NCBI GenBank assembly: GCA_027064845.1 | Contig: JAMOPC010000451.1 | Location: 1-7,153, forward strand | Reading direction: 5' to 3' | Length of the DNA: 7,153 bases | DNA from: Desulfurococcales archaeon | Lineage (GTDB): Archaea; Thermoproteota; Thermoprotei_A; Sulfolobales; Desulfurococcaceae | Part shown: one piece after another, positions 1 through 5,579 of the stretch | Layout of the letters: every line of letters starts with the position of its first letter | Numbering within the stretch: the first letter of the stretch is position 1 | Made by a program: the position numbers and the translations under genes | The notes under the pieces: model-generated | Seen by the model: only the letters and a program-made list of their open reading frames with translations | Database searches by the model: none | Told to the model about the DNA's origin: nothing

Positions 1-32
1 TTTGTGCGAATAATTGCTCCGAGGATGAATGG

Positions 33-896
33 TTGCGGGAATACAAGTATTTATTGGCATTAATTGGTACTGTGGTTTTCTGGGGTAGTAGTTTCCCTGC
101 TATAAAGTACTTGATGAACATTATTAGCGAATACTCCTATACATGGGTTCGCGGCTTCTTCTCATTGCTTTTCCTAACACCTTATCTTCTCTGGTTTATC
201 GCTAAGAAGGGATTTAGTCTTAGGTGTTTAAAGGGAGGCTTGTTAGCTGGCGTATTTTATTCTCTTGGTCTCTGGCTCCAAGCATGGGGTACACGATACA
301 CTACTGCTAGTAATTCTGCTTTCATAACTGGTTTAAACGTATTATTTGTACATATCTTTACAGCTACATTTTATAAGAGGTATTCGAAGGAATTATTGTT
401 GAGTTTACTGACAAGTATTTTAGGCTTATATCTTTTAACTATGCCAGCGGGTTCTCTGGTTTCTTTTCATAGTAAGAAAGGTGATTTCCTAGTATTGCTT
501 GGAGCAATCATGTGGGCTCTCCAAGTATTAACAGTGGATAGGCATACGGATTGTAACCCGTTTATATTTATTTACTTCATGTTCCTACCAACACTATTCT
601 TCGCAATACCAGACCTCCTAAACAACAATTTCCAGTACATATTCGCGAAAAGAGAAGCAATACTATTACTCATCTACTTAGCCCTTATATGCAATATTGG
701 GGCTTTCTCATTACAAGTCTATGGACAGAAAAAGATCAAGCCAGAAGTAGCAGCCATAGTATTCCTACTAGAACCAGTCTTCGCCTCAGTGTTCGCCTAT
801 TTTACACTAGGAGAAACAATGACATCACAACAAATACTGGGAGCTGGATTAATACTCTTATCAATGTATATGGCGTCGAAACACATGTATAAATAA
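33..896 (+). CDS. EamA-family (drug/metabolite transporter superfamily) permease
   Basis: Predicted ten-helix inner-membrane permease of the DMT superfamily. The 287 residues match the usual 280-300 of the family and form two EamA repeats, roughly residues 6-137 and 150-283. The first begins with the characteristic FWGSSFPAIK in helix 1 and contains TTASNSAFITGLNVLF (90-105). The second ends with EPVFASVFAYFTLGE (247-261) and QQILGAGLILLS. Such proteins export or exchange small metabolites, but the substrate cannot be read from sequence. The start is taken as TTG at 33, because GAGG at 21-24 lies 8 bases upstream. However, the frame stays open leftward to the window edge with no ATG or GTG, so a slightly longer N-terminus outside the window is possible. 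A 140-base gap and a separate likely promoter isolate it from moxR. It is probably an unrelated neighbour of the surface-assembly genes. Confidence 0.9.
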   Translation: MREYKYLLALIGTVVFWGSSFPAIKYLMNIISEYSYTWVRGFFSLLFLTPYLLWFIAKKGFSLRCLKGGLLAGVFYSLGLWLQAWGTRYTTASNSAFITGLNVLFVHIFTATFYKRYSKELLLSLLTSILGLYLLTMPAGSLVSFHSKKGDFLVLLGAIMWALQVLTVDRHTDCNPFIFIYFMFLPTLFFAIPDLLNNNFQYIFAKREAILLLIYLALICNIGAFSLQVYGQKKIKPEVAAIVFLLEPVFASVFAYFTLGETMTSQQILGAGLILLSMYMASKHMYK

Positions 897-994
897 AATC
901 ATCCAGAATCGCTACCCATATAAACTATATCGATTAACGAATAAGTATTGTACCTTGGCGATTTTTAAGTATTCTTTTAGTTATTCTAGATATA

Positions 995-1003
995 CTTTTA
1001 ATA
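995..1003 (+). promoter_or_regulatory. Candidate TATA element for moxR
   Basis: The bases CTTTTAATA lie 34-42 bases upstream of the GTG at 1037. An archaeal TATA box normally sits about 25-30 bases before the transcription start, which puts the start near 1026-1030 and gives a leader of about ten bases to 1037/1040. A second T/A-rich element, TTTTTAAG at 962-969, could be an alternative. The rest of the 897-1036 gap contains nothing else I can identify. Confidence 0.4.
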
Positions 1004-1039
1004 CCATATCTCGATTAATTCTTATTATTAGTTATTGTG

Positions 1040-2014
1040 ATGTTAGGGTCGGGTTCAATGGATTTTGATAGAGCACGTGATATTGTTAATGAATTGATTA
1101 ATATCATTGGTAGAGTTATTGTTGGCAAACATGATCTGGTTAAGCATGTTATAGCAGCGCTTGTTGCTGGTGGCCACGTTCTTATTGAGGGCCCTCCAGG
1201 TGTTGCGAAGACTCTTCTCGCTAAGAGTATTAGTAGAGCTATTGGTGGGAAATTCGCACGTGTACAGGGTAACCCAGATCTATTACCAACAGATCTAACG
1301 GGTTATTATGTGTATGAATTAGGCGGCGCTAAAAGATTCGTTGAAGGACCAGTATTTAGTAATATTCTCTTATTCGATGAGCTTAATAGGACTTCTCCAC
1401 GAGTACAATCTGCATTGCTACAAGCAATGGCTGAGTACAATGTAAGCATTGACGGCATAACACATGATTTACTTAAACCATTCCATGTAATTGCTACAGA
1501 GATCCCGATGGAGGAAGAAGTAGGCGGTGTCTATCCATTGACACTAACACTACGCGATCGTTTCTGGATTAAATCATATACAACGTATAATGTTTATGAA
1601 GAAGAACTAGAAATCATTAAGAAAGCAGACGAATTATATCTCGTAGAACCATATAATGTTGATAAAGTAGTCGATCTAGAGGAGTATATTGAGCTTCAAT
1701 CATTCATTAACAAGGGAGTATATGTGGATAATAGAATCGTGAAATACATAGCAGATCTAGTTAACTACGTTAGATCTCATCCACTAGTAAGGCTTGGTCC
1801 AAGCCATCGTGGCTCAATATTTCTTTATAGAATAGCCAAAGTACTAGCATTAATAAATAATAGAGACTATGTAATACCTGATGATATAAAGGAATTAGCA
1901 GTACCAGTACTAGGACATAGGATTATATTAACTGAAGAAGCAGAAGCGGAGGGTAGGAAGCCTGAAGAAATAGTCCGTGAAGCATTAAGTAAAGTAGAAG
2001 TGCCAAAGGAGTAA
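1040..2014 (+). CDS. MoxR-type AAA+ ATPase
   Basis: Cytoplasmic AAA+ ATPase of the MoxR family, expected to act as a chaperone-like remodeller that matures a partner complex, usually with DUF58 or von Willebrand-A proteins. Numbering from ATG 1040: Walker A GPPGVAKT (51-58), the family motif NPDLLPTDLTG (78-88), Walker B ILLFDE (109-114) followed by LNR, and a C-terminal lid with GPSHRGS (253-259; R257 the likely sensor-2 Arg), NRDYVIPDDI (274-283) and HRI (293-295). The length of about 324 residues is normal. The oddity is the sensor-1 region: the usual ATQNP reads ATEIP (152-156), so the sensor Asn is Ile, and the usual PEAQLDRF reads LTLTLRDRF. The start is uncertain: GTG 1037, ATG 1040 (suits a near-leaderless mRNA) or ATG 1058 (best matches the usual N-terminus) are all in frame. 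Its DUF58 partner is encoded convergently at 5579-7153. Confidence 0.93.
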   Translation: MLGSGSMDFDRARDIVNELINIIGRVIVGKHDLVKHVIAALVAGGHVLIEGPPGVAKTLLAKSISRAIGGKFARVQGNPDLLPTDLTGYYVYELGGAKRFVEGPVFSNILLFDELNRTSPRVQSALLQAMAEYNVSIDGITHDLLKPFHVIATEIPMEEEVGGVYPLTLTLRDRFWIKSYTTYNVYEEELEIIKKADELYLVEPYNVDKVVDLEEYIELQSFINKGVYVDNRIVKYIADLVNYVRSHPLVRLGPSHRGSIFLYRIAKVLALINNRDYVIPDDIKELAVPVLGHRIILTEEAEAEGRKPEEIVREALSKVEVPKE

Positions 2015-2025
2015 GCTCCTTGCAC
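2000..2025 (+). other. Hairpin straddling the moxR stop codon
   Basis: AAGGAG (2006-2011) pairs perfectly with CTCCTT (2016-2021) across a four-base loop TAAG that contains the stop codon TAA (2012-2014). The stem is extended by GTGC (2000-2003) pairing with GCAC (2022-2025), leaving a two-base bulge CA on the left. This makes ten base pairs in all. No T-tract follows directly, so it is not a classical terminator. It could protect the mRNA 3' end or affect termination of translation. The function is inferred. Confidence 0.45.
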
Positions 2026-2083
2026 AAGCTCTTCATACATTCATATAGCTATAATATAGTATTTAAAGCCCGCATCTACAATA

Positions 2084-2116
2084 GTTGTATTGAAATATGT
2101 TTCAATAACCATTTTT
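2084..2116 (+). terminator. Hairpin plus T-tract downstream of moxR
   Basis: TATTGAAA (2088-2095) and TTTCAATA (2100-2107) form a perfect eight-base inverted repeat around a four-base loop. An alternative pairing of the flanking GTT (2084-2086) with AAC (2107-2109) is possible through a bulge. It is followed by a run of five T (2112-2116). The position, 70 bases after the moxR stop and before the next promoter, suits a transcription terminator. Archaeal termination relies mainly on T-tracts, so the symmetric repeat might instead be an operator for the operon at 2178. Confidence 0.4.
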
Positions 2117-2151
2117 CGGACAAGTATTCTCTCAATAATTTACCTGATTTC

Positions 2152-2159
2152 TATAAATA
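2152..2159 (+). promoter_or_regulatory. TATA box of the DUF1616 operon
   Basis: TATAAATA begins 26 bases upstream of the ATG at 2178. At normal archaeal TATA-to-start spacing, transcription would begin at or within a few bases of the start codon, implying a leaderless or nearly leaderless mRNA. No clear Shine-Dalgarno sequence precedes 2178, which agrees. A further T/A element, ATTTAAAG at 2061-2068, is a possible upstream alternative. Confidence 0.5.
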
Positions 2160-2177
2160 TTTATGGGGTAGTAGAGA

Positions 2178-2621
2178 ATGTTAAAGAAACCATTAACCAT
2201 AGCTATTGTTTTACTGCTTCTGATGACTCAAGCCCTATCTATTCATGTTTATGCCATTGATGAAATCGACAAAGAAAGTTTATGGAATAAATACTTAGAT
2301 CTGTATAGGAGGACAGCAGTTCTTGCTAAGAGAGGTATTAATGTATCTAGTATTGTTGTTGAATTGAGAACTGTTCTCGAGCTAATTGAGAAAGGTGATA
2401 ATGATTCCCTTGTAAAAGCGAGTAATTTACTAGAGAGTATTGAGGAAAAAGTAACTAAGCTTGAAGGAGAAGCCGATAATATAGTATTAATGGAGAATCT
2501 GAGAAAATACAGTATTGTCGCAGCAATATTGTCTATCCCTTTATTATTCTATTTATTATTTCCAAGACTATATCTTGCTATATGGTTTAGAGCTAGAAAG
2601 AGGTGGACTGTTGAGAAATGA
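2178..2621 (+). CDS. Small secreted helical protein with C-terminal membrane anchor, function unknown
   Basis: I do not recognise a named family in this 147-residue protein. It starts with a clear signal peptide (basic LKK, hydrophobic core about 6-20, likely cleavage after VYA at 26). Residues 30-105 form an amphipathic helical segment rich in Leu, Glu and Lys, of the type 'RGIN(V/I)SS...LRTVLELIEKGD...ASNLLES', resembling helical-hairpin stalks common in archaeal surface proteins. A membrane segment at 111-129 is followed by a short basic tail (RARKRWTVEK). The predicted topology is an extracytoplasmic helical domain with a cytoplasmic basic tail. The last bases overlap the next gene (ATGA at 2618-2621), so translation is probably coupled to the DUF1616 ectodomain protein. 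This suggests it belongs to the same membrane complex. The tail is longer than that of typical archaeosortase sorting signals, so I do not call it a substrate. Confidence 0.8.
   Translation: MLKKPLTIAIVLLLLMTQALSIHVYAIDEIDKESLWNKYLDLYRRTAVLAKRGINVSSIVVELRTVLELIEKGDNDSLVKASNLLESIEEKVTKLEGEADNIVLMENLRKYSIVAAILSIPLLFYLLFPRLYLAIWFRARKRWTVEK
2600..2605 (+). promoter_or_regulatory. Ribosome-binding site for the DUF1616 ectodomain gene
   Basis: GAGGTG lies inside the end of the preceding gene, 12 bases before the ATG at 2618. It matches the archaeal 16S anti-Shine-Dalgarno complement and supports this start despite the four-base gene overlap. Confidence 0.6.
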
Positions 2622-3124
2622 ACCTATTAGATGATGAGGTCTTAGCAGTTTTGCTCGCTATAATTGTTGTTGGATCAGTGTTTTCAGCTGCACAACTGCT
2701 AAGACCTAGCGTCACCGAACCTTTTACAGCTATTGGTTTATTAAATGAAAACTGTAAAATAGGAGAGTATCCGAGTAAGGTGTTCCGCGGAGAAAACCTC
2801 ACACTCTGCATATACCTCTATAACCATATGGGTTATCCACTCCTAATGCAGGTAAGATACAAGATAGGAACAAACACTACACTACCAACTAATACCACAC
2901 CAAGCCCCATGCCTACACTACTAGTCTATAACAAGCTACTAGATAACGGCGAGAACATTACTTTCCACGTAGAAGTACCAATAGCGGTTAATGAGAGTTA
3001 CGTTGGTAAAAGAATAGCTTTGATCTTCGAGCTATGGATCTATGATATAGATAGAGGTGAATGGGTTTATGACGGCAGATGGGTTCATCTCTACGTAGAA
3101 GTACTAGAACCACCAATACCATAG
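2618..3124 (+). CDS. Membrane-anchored DUF1616 extracytoplasmic (C-terminal) lobe
   Basis: A 168-residue protein with one N-terminal membrane segment (about 8-28) and a beta-rich ectodomain. The ectodomain carries the pattern of the soluble half of DUF1616 proteins: FTAIGLLNENCKIGEYPSKV (36-55), RGEN (57-60), a YNHMGYP turn (68-74), and the ending ELWIYDIDRGEW (138-149). In DUF1616 proteins as I know them this lobe follows the membrane helices in one chain of roughly 340 residues. Here it is a separate gene placed before the membrane half. Five N-glycosylation sequons (N60, N86, N92, N113, N125) and the Cys46/Cys64 pair fit an exported location. It overlaps the upstream gene by ATGA, and the next gene begins 11 bases after its stop, so all three are probably one transcript. 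The molecular activity of DUF1616 is unknown. Confidence 0.78.
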   Translation: MNLLDDEVLAVLLAIIVVGSVFSAAQLLRPSVTEPFTAIGLLNENCKIGEYPSKVFRGENLTLCIYLYNHMGYPLLMQVRYKIGTNTTLPTNTTPSPMPTLLVYNKLLDNGENITFHVEVPIAVNESYVGKRIALIFELWIYDIDRGEWVYDGRWVHLYVEVLEPPIP

Positions 3125-3127
3125 AGG
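3124..3127 (+). promoter_or_regulatory. Ribosome-binding site deciding the start of the DUF1616 membrane gene
   Basis: GAGG (3124-3127) sits 8 bases before ATG 3136. It overlaps the stop codon of the preceding gene. The alternative in-frame ATG at 3079 has no such site and would add 19 polar residues coded entirely within the upstream gene. Confidence 0.6.
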
Positions 3128-3135
3128 AAGAAACT

Positions 3136-3660
3136 ATGAAGCACTTAGATGAATACGTAGAAGAAGCTAAGAGGAAGGGAGGGTATAAGGAGCTAAAAAA
3201 ACTATACGACGAAATCATGTCTGGCAAGCTGAAGATAAGAGACCCTAATCCACCAAGAGACTTCCTTGAGTACTTAATGAGACCAGACTATAGTCTCTGG
3301 GCATGGACTACAATAACATTACTCATACTGACTTTATTCACAGTGTTTTTCTCAGAAACAATCCCTATACTTATTTATTTCAGATACGTATTTGGCTCAA
3401 TAATAGTATTGTTTCTACCAGGATATGTGACTATAGAAGCACTATACCCGAGAGAAAATGAACTAAGCCCCCTCGAGAGACTAGCGTTATCAATTGGTTT
3501 ATCACTAGCCCTGGTCCCCCTCATAGGATTAATCCTAAACTATACACCGTGGGGAATAAGATTAGAACCAATAATGACAGCGCTAACAATATACATAACC
3601 ACAATAACATTTCTAGGACTATATAGAAAATACAAGGATATCCTGCAGCACTCGTTATAG
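3136..3660 (+). CDS. DUF1616 membrane (N-terminal) lobe
   Basis: A 174-residue integral membrane protein. Residues 1-50 are a charged, helical, probably cytoplasmic segment ending in DPNPPRDFLEYLMRPDY. Four membrane helices follow (about 55-72, 78-103, 115-135, 145-163). The signatures of the membrane part of DUF1616 are plain: RYVFGSIIVLFLPGYVTIEA (83-102), LERLALSIGLSLALVPLIGL (113-132) and LNYTPWGIRL (134-143). The chain ends soon after helix 4, where the soluble lobe would begin in a single-chain DUF1616 protein. That lobe is the preceding gene instead. Together the two total 342 residues, close to a full-length family member. The start at 3136 is preferred over 3079 because of the Shine-Dalgarno at 3124. 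This is the last gene of the operon. DUF1616 proteins have no established biochemical role; the neighbours suggest cell-surface assembly. Confidence 0.85.
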   Translation: MKHLDEYVEEAKRKGGYKELKKLYDEIMSGKLKIRDPNPPRDFLEYLMRPDYSLWAWTTITLLILTLFTVFFSETIPILIYFRYVFGSIIVLFLPGYVTIEALYPRENELSPLERLALSIGLSLALVPLIGLILNYTPWGIRLEPIMTALTIYITTITFLGLYRKYKDILQHSL

Positions 3661-3751
3661 CTATTATGAGCATAACTAGTACTAATAATTGAAATAAATA
3701 TCTGGAAACAGGGCTAGAACAAACAATGTAAACTACACTAGATCTTGTCTG

Positions 3752-3764
3752 CTTTTTACTTTTA
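3752..3764 (+). terminator. T-rich terminator candidate for the DUF1616 operon
   Basis: CTTTTTACTTTTA lies about 92 bases after the stop at 3660 in the convergent intergenic region. T-rich stretches of this kind end transcription in archaea without needing a hairpin. No strong stem precedes it. Confidence 0.4.
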
Positions 3765-3810
3765 CAATGTATTAAATTGCTACTACTCCAAATATACAAT
3801 GTTTGTTATT

Positions 3811-3820
3811 AAGAAAAATA
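3811..3820 (-). terminator. T-rich terminator candidate for the archaeosortase operon
   Basis: Read on the minus strand this is TATTTTTCTT, about 35 bases after the stop of the archaeosortase gene. A weaker T-run (AATTTTG, 3837-3831) precedes it. The remainder of the 3661-3854 gap shows no gene. Confidence 0.4.
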
Positions 3821-3854
3821 TCATTGTGAACAAAATTAATGTTTGGATCATTGG

Positions 3855-5579
3855 TTATTTAGGACGAGGATAAGATGCTATTATCCCCTTGTGAGTAGTG
3901 ATTCTTCTGTATAGGTTATGTAGTGCTGTGTAAATATATGATAATGCATAGTAGACTATAACTACAGCAAGTATAGTGTAGTAGATCCTTATATAGAGTG
4001 TTCTCTCGTGGGCTCTAAGCCCCTCTTCTCCAGCTAGAGTTCTCAGTTCCTTGCTTACGCCGTATATGAGGGCTTGGCTGAGTCTTTTCACGGTTACGTT
4101 GAGTTGCTCTGGGAAACTATTTGTTGGCATTCCTAAGTAGGCTATATTGGTGGGTTCGAATAGTGATATTCGAAGGTAGCCTTCACTAATGACACCGCCA
4201 AAGTACATTGGGATAGTATATACTGTATATGCCATAAGGTGCTTGTTACCTATTTTGTCTTGATAGAGTATGTAGACGATTATGGTATCGTTATAGATGT
4301 TTCTCCACATCGATAAGATTTTGTATCCTTGGTAGGTTAAGCAAACCCACCAGCTATGGAATCTTGCTGGGGTTTCTGCAAACTCTATGTAGCCATCATA
4401 AGTTCTCCCCTTATATCGTATCCTTACTTCCTCTACTATACTGCTTCCAAGCACTCTCTCAAGAGCGGGTACTGGTCTGGAATAGACTAGCTCAGTGTTG
4501 TTTGAGAACACGAGGTGCCCCATATTGTTTATCACATAGTTATAGGAATAAAGTTTGAGCTCTGCCCTTCTCGGCACAGTATATGGTGCTATATAGGAGA
4601 AGAGCACTAGTGAGACAACCACTATGACTGTGAAGAACATTATCGTTGACGCTGCACGCGGCGTCCCTGAGTTGGTGGGTTGTCGAGTTTTTTTCTTGGG
4701 CATAGGTAGTGGCTTAGCGATCTTTAATGCTACTATAATAGAAGCAATAGTAGCTATTGATGCATATATGAGAGAGGAAACAGCGTGGAAAAACTCTAGA
4801 GCAGCATCTAATCCCCTCTCTCTAGCAATCCAGACAAGTGTAGAAATCCTTAATATGTTGCCTAGATACGCTATAAATCCCCCTACACAAATGCCTAGAA
4901 TTACTGCTAAAACCCTCCTCTTTAGAGAAACAGTATCTTTTGTTATGTAGAGTAGGAGAGGAACCAATGCTATAATGGAGCTAAGACCTATGATGCCACT
5001 ACATCCATAAACTAGCTCAAACCTCCCAGAACCATAATCTAGAAAAGTTCTTGCTCCTTCAACCACTAGTTTTGAACCCGTGATGACGGATGCGATGAAA
5101 CCTACATTTTTAGAAAGATGAACAGCTAGTTTTTCTAAAAGATCCCGGGGGACTGGTATCATGAATAATGAAGTGAATAAAAAATAGAACAGCGTCTTTA
5201 AACCTTCAACAGAGTAAAGGGAGACAACTAGACCCCATATGAAGACCACCAGGGAAGCCATACGGAGAACGAAGGCGTTTTCTATCATTGTTGTGGAGAG
5301 AGACCAGAGAATACCTGATGAAGCAAAGTATATTAATGCTATGAGTATACGTGAGATCCTCGGCTTATTAAGTATCTCTGCCCTACTAAGACTAATAGCT
5401 GTAACCACTAATACGACGAACGCAATAAGTAGATAAGAATATTCCTCAGTAGAGAAAGCATAGAATAAATCATTGAGTGCTTGCCTATATGCTTGTGAAA
5501 AACCAGCACCAAGTGCACTGATAAGAAACAATGATGCTAATCCAGAATACCAATTACTCCCCGAGGACAAGTTCTTCAC
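3855..5579 (-). CDS. Archaeosortase/exosortase-family transpeptidase with C-terminal EpsI-like domain
   Basis: A 574-residue polytopic membrane protein. Residues 1-290 carry about eight to ten helices with the exosortase/archaeosortase signatures: MIPVPRDLLEKLA (140-152), the nucleophile in YGCSGIIGLSS (Cys193), NILRIS (Arg244) and FFH (His265), giving the Cys-Arg-His set. Such enzymes cut a C-terminal tripartite sorting signal on exported proteins and probably pass the protein to a lipid or other acceptor. A basic linker (about 290-308, KKKTRQ) and one more helix (311-331) lead to a roughly 195-residue extracytoplasmic domain closed by a helix at 528-548. This domain has HSWWVCL...GY (His408, Cys413, Gly418) and VYILYQ (435-440), the spacing seen in EpsI/DUF3485. 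The GTG start shares its first base with the stop of the DUF58 gene (TAGTG), and GAGGTG lies 7 bases upstream. Archaeosortase assignment is firm; the subfamily and substrate are unknown. Confidence 0.88.
   Translation of the reverse strand: MKNLSSGSNWYSGLASLFLISALGAGFSQAYRQALNDLFYAFSTEEYSYLLIAFVVLVVTAISLSRAEILNKPRISRILIALIYFASSGILWSLSTTMIENAFVLRMASLVVFIWGLVVSLYSVEGLKTLFYFLFTSLFMIPVPRDLLEKLAVHLSKNVGFIASVITGSKLVVEGARTFLDYGSGRFELVYGCSGIIGLSSIIALVPLLLYITKDTVSLKRRVLAVILGICVGGFIAYLGNILRISTLVWIARERGLDAALEFFHAVSSLIYASIATIASIIVALKIAKPLPMPKKKTRQPTNSGTPRAASTIMFFTVIVVVSLVLFSYIAPYTVPRRAELKLYSYNYVINNMGHLVFSNNTELVYSRPVPALERVLGSSIVEEVRIRYKGRTYDGYIEFAETPARFHSWWVCLTYQGYKILSMWRNIYNDTIIVYILYQDKIGNKHLMAYTVYTIPMYFGGVISEGYLRISLFEPTNIAYLGMPTNSFPEQLNVTVKRLSQALIYGVSKELRTLAGEEGLRAHERTLYIRIYYTILAVVIVYYALSYIYTALHNLYRRITTHKGIIASYPRPK

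Noticed and set aside
25..63. A 12-codon leader ORF (ATG 25) overlapping the transporter start
   Set aside because: It is too short and shares the same GAGG site. Its composition is explained by the transporter gene.
930..1018. Direct repeat TCGATTAA at 930-937 and 1011-1018 upstream of moxR
   Set aside because: It is eight bases in AT-rich sequence with no symmetry. It could be a regulator site, but nothing supports this beyond the two copies.
2498..2621. C-terminal helix plus basic tail of the 147-residue protein as an archaeosortase sorting signal
   Set aside because: There is no conserved short motif (such as PGF) before the helix. The tail after it is long and ends in acidic and neutral residues, so an ordinary membrane anchor is more likely.
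3521..3799. A 92-codon minus-strand frame reaching into the convergent intergenic region
   Set aside because: Half of it is antisense to DUF1616 helices, which explains its hydrophobicity. It has no ribosome-binding site or recognisable motif.
3723..3802. Three copies of ACAATGT (3723, 3764, 3796) in the convergent gap
   Set aside because: They are seven bases long, irregularly spaced (41 and 32 bases) and in AT-rich DNA. They are compatible with chance and too few for a CRISPR or iteron array.
4624..4950. A 108-codon open frame on the plus strand
   Set aside because: It is antisense to the conserved archaeosortase catalytic region. It has no Shine-Dalgarno or family signature and is a shadow of the real gene.
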